Part shown: positions 38,472 through 46,274 of the stretch, one piece after another
Layout: the number at the start of each line of letters is the position of its first letter
Numbering within the stretch: the first letter of the stretch is position 1
Source: Burkholderiales bacterium
GTDB lineage: Bacteria > Pseudomonadota > Gammaproteobacteria > Burkholderiales > WYBJ01
Length of the DNA: 64,000 nucleotides
Direction: 5' to 3'
Assembly: GCA_022841915.1 (NCBI GenBank)
Contig: JALHQN010000001.1
Coordinates: 124,001 to 188,000 of the forward strand
Translations under genes and position numbers: made by a program
Notes under the pieces: model-generated
Databases searched by the model: none
The model's input: the letters and a program-made list of their open reading frames with translations, nothing else
What the model was told of the DNA's origin: nothing

Positions 38472-40928
38472 GTGGCTCAATTGAGCAAGCTGGGCAAGTA
38501 CCAGATCCGACGCGAACTGGGCAAAGGCGCGATGGGCGTCGTCTACGAGGGCTTCGATCCGCTGATCGAGCGTACGGTCGCGATCAAGACCATTCGCCCC
38601 GAGCAGCTGAACAAGGATCAGGCCGCCGAACTCGTCGCTCGCTTCCGCCGCGAGGCCCAAGCGGCCGGCCGGCTCAATCATCCCCATATCGTATCGATCT
38701 ACGAATACGGCGAGGACGCCGATGGCGCCGCAGGCGGCGGGCCTATCTCCTACATCGCGATGGAGTTCGTGCGCGGGCGGGAGTTGCGGGACTACTTCGA
38801 GGCCAACGAGCGATTCCCGCTGAAGGAAATCGAACGCATCATGGTCGAGATGCTGGACGCACTCCAGCACGCTCACGAGCGCGGCGTCATACACCGCGAC
38901 ATGAAGCCCGCGAACGTCATCCTGCTCGACAACGGTGCGGTGAAAGTCGCCGATTTCGGCATCGCACGCCTGGAGACCTCGGATCTGACCCAAGCCGGCG
39001 CCGTCCTCGGCACGCCTGCCTACATGTCGCCCGAACAGTTTCTCGGACAGGGCGTGGACAATCGCAGTGACCTCTTCTCCTGCGGCGTCATCCTCTACCA
39101 GTTCCTGACCGGCGAGAAGCCCTTTACAGGCAACGTGACGACGATCATGTACAAGGTGCTCAGCGAGGAGCCGCTCGCCCCTTCCATGCTCAACACGACC
39201 CTGCCGCCCGCCTGGGATGTCGTCGTGCGCAAGGCGATGGCGAAGAAGGTCGCAGAGCGGTATCAGTCGGCCGCCGAGTTCTCGACCGCGATACGCGAGG
39301 TCATCGAGGGCCGCAGCACCGACGCCACGTTGACCCAGAACCCGGTCGCGACACTCGCGCACACCGATGCGACCGTGGTCGACACAGCGCCACGCACGCC
39401 GTCTTTCGAACCCACGGAAAAACTGGCGCGCCCAGAGCCGACGCCGGTGCCCACACCGCGCCCTCAGCCGGTCACTGCCCCCGTGGCAGCAACCGAGCCC
39501 GCATCAAGCGCGCGGCCACCCGCGAGCACGTCGAAAAAGCCTCTGAGCGCCAGTGCACTTGCCATCATGGGCATCGCCGGCGTGGCGGTCATCGGTGGCC
39601 TGGCCTACTTTCTGACGAGTGGAGAGCCGCCCGCCGCGTCGCCGACAACTGCCGCTCTGCCAGACCCTGCACGAACCGCACCTGCGCCTGCTCCGGAGGT
39701 CGCGAAAGCGCCTCCGGTCGATATACCGGCGGAGCCGGGCACCATGGTCATCAGTGCCATCGGCTTCGTCAACCCCAAGGATCCACGTTTCAACGGCGAC
39801 CAAGCCGCGGCCCAAGCGGAGGCCCGCGCCGACGCGAAGCGGCAGTTGATCGACAAGGCGCTCGGCCTGTATGTCGAGCCCGCTTCGCTCGATCGCAACT
39901 ATCCCCTGATCGAACAGAGGCTGCTCTCCGAACCGGGCATGTTCATCAAGACAGTCATCTCCGAAGGGGCACCGCATGAAGGCAAGGATGGCCTGATCTC
40001 GGCCGAAGCCCGTGCGACGGTGAAGATCCGTGCGGTGCAAAAATCGCTCAACCAGATGTCCAAGGAAGAGCGGATCGAGTTCATACGCAATAGCGGCGAT
40101 CCGAAGATCTCGGTGGTCATGACCATCCAGAATGCGGATACCGCGCAGGCGTTGCCGCCTGCGCGCTCACAACTGGCGGAGAACGTGCTCAAGGAACGGA
40201 TCCGATCCTTCGGCTTCCGCGTCTGGTCTCCCGAAGGCGAAGTAAAGACCAGTCCCGAAGCCCGGCAGGCCGACTTCCATATCCAAGGCGAGGTCAAGGT
40301 GAAGCTGCTGTCGATGCGACTCGCCGCATCCGGCATCACCGTCTCGAAGACTGCCCTCACCTCCTGGACCATCAAGGCGACCGACCGCGCCACCGGCGAG
40401 GAGATCTATCTCAACACGACCTTGCCCAGGGCTCAAAGCTGGGCCTCGGAGGATCAGGCCTTGTCCGATATCGGCCGGCTGGTCGGCGAAGAGTTCTCCA
40501 AGAACTTCTTCCTGCAGCACTTCAATGTCGGCGAGCAGACGGTGAGCCTCAACGTGACGGGCCTGCCACCGGGTGCCACGGGAACCCACACCGCCCGGCA
40601 ACTGCTGCGCGAACTGCGCGGAATTCGACAAGTATTGGATGCCCAGTTGCTGGACGATGCGGGACGCTATCGGCTGCGCCTCGCTGCCGGCAGCGCCCCG
40701 GACATCATCCAGGACGCAGTGCTCAAGCCGCTGAACGCAAAGCTCGGCCAGACCTGCTTCGCGATGGCGGGGGCCACCACGACCGAAGTAAACGTCATGC
40801 TGACTCAACCCTGCGCAGAAGAAGCGGTGCGCGCGCGCATCGAGACGCAGCCGCCGGCAGGCGTTCTCGCGGCACCCGAATCCCGGAGCAAATCCCTGCT
40901 GGGCACAGGCAAGCAGACTCAGCTTTGA
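38472..40928 (+). CDS. transmembrane Ser/Thr protein kinase with extracytoplasmic domain
   Basis: An 818-residue Hanks-type kinase. The GTG at 38472 is preferred because GGGAG lies six bases upstream. The kinase domain (about 9-270) has GKGAMG, Lys39 in VAIKTI, HRDMKPANV (141-149) and DFG (161-163), so it looks active. A proline-rich juxtamembrane stretch (about 310-355) leads to one membrane helix (about 360-380). The remaining roughly 440 residues lie outside: an alanine-rich AAAQAEARADAKRQLIDKAL segment, a domain like the secreted protein at 36816, and a C-terminal domain ending TTEVNVMLTQP. It follows CsgG by 125 bases. Confidence 0.9.
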   Translation: MAQLSKLGKYQIRRELGKGAMGVVYEGFDPLIERTVAIKTIRPEQLNKDQAAELVARFRREAQAAGRLNHPHIVSIYEYGEDADGAAGGGPISYIAMEFVRGRELRDYFEANERFPLKEIERIMVEMLDALQHAHERGVIHRDMKPANVILLDNGAVKVADFGIARLETSDLTQAGAVLGTPAYMSPEQFLGQGVDNRSDLFSCGVILYQFLTGEKPFTGNVTTIMYKVLSEEPLAPSMLNTTLPPAWDVVVRKAMAKKVAERYQSAAEFSTAIREVIEGRSTDATLTQNPVATLAHTDATVVDTAPRTPSFEPTEKLARPEPTPVPTPRPQPVTAPVAATEPASSARPPASTSKKPLSASALAIMGIAGVAVIGGLAYFLTSGEPPAASPTTAALPDPARTAPAPAPEVAKAPPVDIPAEPGTMVISAIGFVNPKDPRFNGDQAAAQAEARADAKRQLIDKALGLYVEPASLDRNYPLIEQRLLSEPGMFIKTVISEGAPHEGKDGLISAEARATVKIRAVQKSLNQMSKEERIEFIRNSGDPKISVVMTIQNADTAQALPPARSQLAENVLKERIRSFGFRVWSPEGEVKTSPEARQADFHIQGEVKVKLLSMRLAASGITVSKTALTSWTIKATDRATGEEIYLNTTLPRAQSWASEDQALSDIGRLVGEEFSKNFFLQHFNVGEQTVSLNVTGLPPGATGTHTARQLLRELRGIRQVLDAQLLDDAGRYRLRLAAGSAPDIIQDAVLKPLNAKLGQTCFAMAGATTTEVNVMLTQPCAEEAVRARIETQPPAGVLAAPESRSKSLLGTGKQTQL

Positions 40929-41170
40929 TCGTGCAGACGAATCCAGTCGGCGAACGGCGGGTTAACCGAGGGCAGGTTAACTGAGTCTGACAGGCCGCCG
41001 ATGGGCTGCGGAATTCCCGATCGCGCCGCGTGCGCGCACGATTGGCCAAAATGGTCGAGATCGGCCCCGGACGCCGAGTAAACCCAAGCCGGGCATTCGC
41101 CCCCTGGCGCGGATTCACGCCATCCCGGGATATCGATACGCGGCAGCCCTGGCCCTGCAAAATCGTCGAA

Positions 41171-42097
41171 TCAAGACAACAGCCTGAACTCGACGAACTC
41201 CTCGTCGGACTCCGCCATGCCATGGCCGAAGTAGATCTTGCCCGCGCCGCGCAGGATCAGTTCCTCGCGCCTGAGTTCGATTTCCGATTCGTGCTCGAAA
41301 TCGACGAAGGTGCCGTTGGTGCTCTGGTCGACGAGCACGTACTTGTCGCGCCGACGCTCGATGCGCGCATGGACGCGCGAGGCCTTGCGGTCCGCGAGCA
41401 CCATATGACAACTGGCATCGCGTCCGATCACCGCACGCACGTTCTCCGCGTCGAGAACCATGCGCTTCGCACCGTGAACAAGCTCCAGCGTCGCCTCGGC
41501 GACAGGGACTTGAATCATCGATGCCGTCGCCATGGTGAGATCGTCGCTCGCCTGCCAGAGCACCTCGCACACCTCGATCTCCTCGCCCTTGCCTCGGACG
41601 GCGAGCGATGCGATGCGCCGAGTCATCGATCGCACGAGCGGTGACATCAACTGCACCGCAGCCAGCGTCGTATAGATCTGCTGTCCCTTGGCGAGCCCCG
41701 CCATGCGCGCGGCTGTGTTGACCGTATCGCCGAACACATCGCCTTCGGCTTCGATCACCGGTCCGACATGAAAGCCGACCCGTATGGCGCGCCGCACGCC
41801 CGAGACGAGCGGCAAGTCCATCACGGCCTGCTGCATCTCGCTGGCGGCGAAAGCGACACGATCGGCATCCGGAAACACGCACATGAGCTCGTCGCCAATC
41901 GTCTTCACGACCCGCCCCCCGTGCCGCTCGGTGGCAGCACGCATGTCGCGCAAACACTCGTCGATGAGCTGCTTGGCCAGGGCATCCCCCAGCGTTTCGT
42001 AGAGCGTCGTGCTGCCCGAGATATCGGCAAACAGGACGGCGGCCAAGTTTTGGCCGACAGCGGTAGTCTGCGGCGAAGGGCTGTGCGATTCGGGCAT
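41171..42097 (-). CDS. adenylate/guanylate cyclase with C-terminal FHA domain
   Basis: A 308-residue class III nucleotide cyclase. The metal-binding aspartates are in VLFADISGST and the central motif is KTIGDELMCVFPDADR; VFGDTVNTAARMAG is also typical. The C-terminal FHA domain (about 210-300) keeps the phosphothreonine-binding residues in AVIGRDASCHMVLADRKASR and VHARIERRRDKYVLVDQSTN. It is convergent with the kinase at 38472, which makes that kinase or its targets plausible partners. No membrane segment is seen, so it is cytoplasmic. Confidence 0.92.
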   Translation of the reverse strand: MPESHSPSPQTTAVGQNLAAVLFADISGSTTLYETLGDALAKQLIDECLRDMRAATERHGGRVVKTIGDELMCVFPDADRVAFAASEMQQAVMDLPLVSGVRRAIRVGFHVGPVIEAEGDVFGDTVNTAARMAGLAKGQQIYTTLAAVQLMSPLVRSMTRRIASLAVRGKGEEIEVCEVLWQASDDLTMATASMIQVPVAEATLELVHGAKRMVLDAENVRAVIGRDASCHMVLADRKASRVHARIERRRDKYVLVDQSTNGTFVDFEHESEIELRREELILRGAGKIYFGHGMAESDEEFVEFRLLS

Positions 42098-42339
42098 GAC
42101 GGGTCCGACGTGTTGAGCTGATCGATGATAGCTAAATCACGACAGGTCGGCACGCTTTGAGGACCCCGCGTCGCCGAAGGCGCTTGCCCCCCGTCCGAAT
42201 CGGAACAAATCCCCGCCAAGGCGCTGTACCAGCGTCCCGCCACGCCGGTCCGGGGTCGGCTCGGCGGAGCCTGCTTCGAGCAGCGGCGAGTTGTCGCATC
42301 GCTCTTGCTCCCACTATCCGCATTGATTAAGCTGCAGAC

Positions 42340-43041
42340 GTGAATCCCGAAAAGCGTCGTGCCATCTACGAGCGCCTGCGCGCCGCCAATCCGCACCCCA
42401 CCACGGAGTTGAACTACTCGACGCCGTTCGAACTGCTGGTCGCCGTCGTGCTGTCCGCGCAGGCCACGGACAAGGGCGTGAACATCGCCACCGGCAAGCT
42501 CTTCCCGATTGCCAACACACCGCAGGCCATCCTCGCTCTCGGTCAGCCGCGCCTGGAGCAATACATCTGCACCATCGGTCTTTACCGCAACAAGGCCAGG
42601 AACGTCATCGATACCTGCAAGCTGCTGCTGGAGCGCCATGGCGGCACAGTGCCCGCCGACCGCGAAGCGCTCGAAGCCCTGCCAGGGGTCGGACGAAAGA
42701 CGGCCAATGTCATTCTCAATACCGCCTTCGGGCAGCCGACGATCGCCGTGGACACGCACATCTACCGGGTAGCCAACCGTACCGGCCTCGCCCCCGGCAA
42801 GGACGTCGTCGAAGTCGAACGCAAACTGGAGAAGTTCACTGCCGAGGAATTCAAGCACGACGCGCACCATTGGCTGATCCTGCACGGACGTTACGTCTGC
42901 ATCGCGCGCAAGCCGAAGTGCCCCGAGTGCCTGATCCGGGATCTTTGCGAGTTCAAGGCAAAAACCTCCGCGGTCGCGGACACCGCAGCGACCACAGGCA
43001 CCCCCCAGACCCCGCGCAGGCGGCACCTGCCACCAGGTTGA
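42340..43041 (+). CDS. nth: endonuclease III
   Basis: A 233-residue DNA glycosylase/AP lyase for oxidised pyrimidines. The helix-hairpin-helix LPGVGRKTANVILN contains the catalytic lysine, the aspartate is in IAVDTHIYRVANR, and the [4Fe-4S] cluster cysteines are in VCIARKPKCPECLIRDLC. It starts at GTG. The last 20 residues are an extra unstructured tail. DUF1841 follows in three bases, a linkage common in betaproteobacteria. Confidence 0.96.
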   Translation: MNPEKRRAIYERLRAANPHPTTELNYSTPFELLVAVVLSAQATDKGVNIATGKLFPIANTPQAILALGQPRLEQYICTIGLYRNKARNVIDTCKLLLERHGGTVPADREALEALPGVGRKTANVILNTAFGQPTIAVDTHIYRVANRTGLAPGKDVVEVERKLEKFTAEEFKHDAHHWLILHGRYVCIARKPKCPECLIRDLCEFKAKTSAVADTAATTGTPQTPRRRHLPPG

Positions 43042-43044
43042 ATC

Positions 43045-43470
43045 GTGTACGCGCCCACGCGAGAGCAGGCAAGGCAGTTTCTGTTCGACACCTGGCGCAA
43101 ATACCGCGCAGGTGAGGCGCTCTCGCCGCTGGAGCAGATCGCGCTGGATGTGCTGATCCTGCATCCGGAGTATCACGCGATACTCGATCACCCCGATCGC
43201 TACAGCGACCACGACTACGCACCCGAACTCGGACAGATCAACCCCTTCCTGCACCTGAACCTGCACCTGGCTATCGAAGAACAGCTGTCGATCGACCAGC
43301 CGCCGGGCATACGCGCCGAATTCGAGCGTCTGCGCGATGCCCGCGCCGATGCCCACGAGGCGAAGCACGCGTTACTCGAATGCCTGGGCGAAGTGCTCTG
43401 GCAGTCTCAGCGCAACGGCACGCCGCTGGACGCCCAGAGTTATCTCGAATGCTTGCGACGCAGATCATGA
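43045..43470 (+). CDS. DUF1841 family protein
   Basis: A 141-residue soluble protein of DUF1841, recognised by REQARQFLFDTWRKYRAGEA, then IALDVLILHPEYHAILDHPD and LGQINPFLHLNLHLAIEEQL. It starts at GTG three bases after nth, so it is co-transcribed. Function is unknown; the genomic link to nth is the only clue. Confidence 0.9.
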   Translation: MYAPTREQARQFLFDTWRKYRAGEALSPLEQIALDVLILHPEYHAILDHPDRYSDHDYAPELGQINPFLHLNLHLAIEEQLSIDQPPGIRAEFERLRDARADAHEAKHALLECLGEVLWQSQRNGTPLDAQSYLECLRRRS

Positions 43471-43507
43471 GTTCGGCCGATCGCTCCCGCCCCGGGGCTC
43501 GAAGCGA

Positions 43508-45388
43508 ATGAGCGGCCAGAGCCAATTCGGCCTCTTGCGTCAGCGTCGGTTCGGTCCGTTCTTCGCCACGCAGTTTCTGGGCGCGCTCAACGACAATGTT
43601 CTCAAGAACGCGCTGGTCATCGCTTTCACTTATCAGGCAACCGCATGGAGTACGCTCTCGGCCAGCAGCCTGTCCAACCTCGCCCAGGCACTCTTCATCC
43701 TTCCCTTCTTTCTTTTCTCAGCGCAGGCCGGACAACTCGCGGACAAGCTGGAACGATCGCGCATCATCCGGCTGGTGAAGATCTCCGAGATCGCCATCAT
43801 GCTCATCGCATGGCTCGGATTCGCTCTGAATCATCTCGGGCTGTTGCTCGGGGCGCTGTTCCTCATGGGGTTGCATTCGACCGTGTTCGGGCCGGTGAAG
43901 TACTCCATCCTGCCGCAGCACTTGCGTGAGGACGAGCTGGTCGGCGGCAACGCGCTGGTCGAAAGCGGCACCTTCCTCGCCATCCTGATCGGAACCCTGC
44001 TGGGCGGCATACTCATCACAGCCGGTGGCGGCCATGCCGCAGCGCTCGTCTGCGTGATGATCGCCCTCCTGGGCTATGCAGCCAGCCGCCACGTGCCTGT
44101 CTCGCCGCCACCTGCGCCAGACCTCGAAATCGACTGGAATCCCGCCCGCGAAACCTGGCGCAACCTGCGTTTCACCGCGGCCAACCGGACCGTCTTCAAC
44201 TCCGTCCTGGGTATCTCGTGGTTTTGGTTCTACGGGGCGATGTTTCTCGCCCAGTTTCCCGCCTACGCTCGCGATACGCTCGGTGGAGGAGCGCAGGTCG
44301 TCACCTTGTTGCTGGCAGTCTTCTCGATCGGTATCGGAGCAGGTTCGCTGCTGTGCGAGCGCCTCTCGGGGCGCAAGATCGAGATCGGCCTGGTGCCGTT
44401 CGGTTCGATCGGCATGACTGTCGTCGCGCTCGACCTCTACTTTGCCTCACCGCTCGCGCCGATGGGCAGCAGTCTCACGGCGCTTCAGTTTCTGCAAGCG
44501 CCGGGCAGTTTGCGCATTCTGCTCGATCTGCTGCTGATCGGCCTCTTCGGCGGCTTCTTCATCGTGCCGCTCTACGCGCTGATCCAAAGCCGCTCCGAGC
44601 CCTCGCACCGATCCCGCGTCATCGCCGGCAACAACATACTGAATGCTGCCTTCGTGGTTGCCGCCGCCTTGCTTGCCGTCGGCTTGCTTCATCTCGGGCT
44701 TACGATCGCACAGATTTTTCTGGTCACCGCACTCCTGAATGCCGCTGTCGCTGTCTACATCTACACCCTGGTGCCTGAGTTCCTGATGCGATTCATCGTG
44801 TGGCTGCTGATCCACTCGGTCTATCGCCTCAACAAATCCGGGCTCGAGCACATTCCGGACGAAGGGCCTGCGGTGGTGGTCTCCAATCACGTGAGCTTCG
44901 TCGACGCACTGATCATCGCTGCGGCTTGCAGGCGCCCGATCCGCTTCGTGATGGATCACAACATCTACCGGTTGCCTGTGCTGAATTTCGTTTTTCGCAC
45001 CAGCCGCACCATTCCGATCGCCTCGGCGCGCAGCGATCCCGGACTGCTAGAGCGGGCCTACGACGAGATCGCACACGCCCTCGAAGCCGGTGAACTCGTA
45101 TGCATCTTTCCCGAGGGCCGAATTACCGACACGGGCGAGATGTATCCCTTCCGCCCCGGGATCAGCCGTATCGTTCAGCGAACGCCGGTACCGGTCATTC
45201 CTATGGCATTGAAGGGGTTATGGGGCAGCTTCTTCAGCCGCAAGGACGGCCCGGCGATGTCGCGCCCTTTTCGCAGAATGCCCTTTCAACCGATCGCAGT
45301 GGCAACCGGCGAACCCGTCCCACCAGGCAGCGCAACCCCCGAGCGCCTGCAGGAACTCGTCTTGAATTTGCGCGGTAACCAAAGATAA
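43508..45388 (+). CDS. LplT-like MFS transporter fused to glycerophosphate acyltransferase
   Basis: A 626-residue two-domain protein. The N-terminal part (about 1-415) is an MFS transporter with QFLGALNDNVLKNALVIAF, as in lysophospholipid transporter LplT. The C-terminal part is a PlsC-type acyltransferase with the NHVSFVD active-site box (NHx4D) and FPEGRITDTG. The AMP-binding ligase present in full LplT-Aas fusions is absent. It probably flips and reacylates lysophospholipids, using acyl-ACP or acyl-CoA made elsewhere. Confidence 0.88.
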   Translation: MSGQSQFGLLRQRRFGPFFATQFLGALNDNVLKNALVIAFTYQATAWSTLSASSLSNLAQALFILPFFLFSAQAGQLADKLERSRIIRLVKISEIAIMLIAWLGFALNHLGLLLGALFLMGLHSTVFGPVKYSILPQHLREDELVGGNALVESGTFLAILIGTLLGGILITAGGGHAAALVCVMIALLGYAASRHVPVSPPPAPDLEIDWNPARETWRNLRFTAANRTVFNSVLGISWFWFYGAMFLAQFPAYARDTLGGGAQVVTLLLAVFSIGIGAGSLLCERLSGRKIEIGLVPFGSIGMTVVALDLYFASPLAPMGSSLTALQFLQAPGSLRILLDLLLIGLFGGFFIVPLYALIQSRSEPSHRSRVIAGNNILNAAFVVAAALLAVGLLHLGLTIAQIFLVTALLNAAVAVYIYTLVPEFLMRFIVWLLIHSVYRLNKSGLEHIPDEGPAVVVSNHVSFVDALIIAAACRRPIRFVMDHNIYRLPVLNFVFRTSRTIPIASARSDPGLLERAYDEIAHALEAGELVCIFPEGRITDTGEMYPFRPGISRIVQRTPVPVIPMALKGLWGSFFSRKDGPAMSRPFRRMPFQPIAVATGEPVPPGSATPERLQELVLNLRGNQR

Positions 45389-45436
45389 GCCCACGCCGAA
45401 GCCGGCCCGCCCGGGCAGCTTGATCGAGCGGCGCAC

Positions 45437-45470
45437 AAAACAACTACGGCCGCGCATGGCGGCCGCAGTT
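45437..45470 (-). terminator. intrinsic terminator after the cytochrome c genes
   Basis: A 12-bp stem with one mismatch (arms 45442-45453 and 45459-45470, loop GCATG). On the minus strand it is followed by a G and four U residues. It lies 17 bases after the stop of the downstream cytochrome gene. Confidence 0.7.
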
Positions 45471-45487
45471 GAGTGAAGCGGAACCGA

Positions 45488-45805
45488 TCAGTACTTGTGG
45501 CGCAGCCCCGGCTGGGCGGCATAGTAAGCGGACAGATTCTCGATGTCCCGAGCAGACAGGGGCGTCGCGAAACCGCTCATGATCGGATCCTTGCGCGCCC
45601 CCGACTTGTAGTCGCGCAGCGACTTGGCCAGATAGTCCTTGTGCTGCCCGGCGAGGCGGGGGAAATCCGGGGCTGTACTGTTGCCGTCGGGACCGTGGCA
45701 GGCGGCACAAACTTCTAATGCTTTCTTCTTCCCTGCTTCGAGGTCTGCTGCGTTGGCGCCGAATCCCACCGCCAGCAAGACCGCTGTGATCAATGTCCGA
45801 TTCAT
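45488..45805 (-). CDS. class I cytochrome c
   Basis: A 105-residue exported monohaem cytochrome. The signal peptide ends at ANA. The haem site is CAACH (about residues 33-37), and the axial methionine is probably in DPIMSGFATPLSARDIENLS. It is the second gene of a cytochrome pair, 13 bases after the first, and ends before a clear terminator. It probably carries electrons in the periplasm. Confidence 0.92.
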   Translation of the reverse strand: MNRTLITAVLLAVGFGANAADLEAGKKKALEVCAACHGPDGNSTAPDFPRLAGQHKDYLAKSLRDYKSGARKDPIMSGFATPLSARDIENLSAYYAAQPGLRHKY

Positions 45806-45818
45806 CGTGTTCTCGCTC

Positions 45819-46166
45819 CTACTTGCTGCCTGCGGTTACGGTCGTCGCCGAGCCGTAGTAGGCGGCGAGGTCGGCCATGTCTTTTGCGCTCAAGCGCGAC
45901 GCAATGGCACGCATCGTCTCATTACTGCGATTGCCGCTCTTGTAGGCCTCGAGCGCCTTGACGATATAGGCGGGATGCTGGCCGCCCAGACGCGGAACGC
46001 GATAAACCTCGGGAAAGGCCATGCGGTACCCGTCGATACCGTGGCAACCTTGACACATGGAGGCCTTCGCCTGCCCGGCCTGTGCGTCCCCTCCTTCGGC
46101 TGCACTCGCGCCTGCAGCGAAAGCCGAGACGAGCACGGCAAACAAAAGCGTGCACTTGCGATTCAT
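45819..46166 (-). CDS. class I cytochrome c
   Basis: A 115-residue exported monohaem cytochrome. The ATG at 46166 is chosen because AAGGG lies about seven bases upstream and the signal peptide then starts MNRKCTLLFAVLVSAFAAGA. The haem site is MCQGCHGIDGYRMAFPEVYR, and the axial methionine is in NETMRAIASRLSAKDMADLA. Together with the next gene it resembles the c4-like or SoxX-type small cytochrome pairs; no specific oxidase is nearby. Confidence 0.9.
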   Translation of the reverse strand: MNRKCTLLFAVLVSAFAAGASAAEGGDAQAGQAKASMCQGCHGIDGYRMAFPEVYRVPRLGGQHPAYIVKALEAYKSGNRSNETMRAIASRLSAKDMADLAAYYGSATTVTAGSK

Positions 46167-46222
46167 CGGGACCCTTGTCGACATTGTGTTGAAGTGGCTG
46201 AACGCGCAGGATTATACAGGAA

Positions 46223-46236
46223 TTGACCTGAATCAT
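46223..46236. promoter_or_regulatory. weak FNR-like site between cytochrome and SulP genes
   Basis: TTGAC-N4-ATCAT, matching 8 of 10 consensus positions, in the divergent region upstream of the cytochrome pair and the first SulP gene. Confidence 0.3.
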
Positions 46237-46274
46237 ATCTCGTTGTCGCGAGCCGCAGTGTCCACCATAATCGA

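Noticed and set aside
40960-40995. Direct repeat GGTTAAC(C/T)GAG near the kinase stop
   Set aside because: Only two short copies, with no matching structure or nearby gene that needs them.
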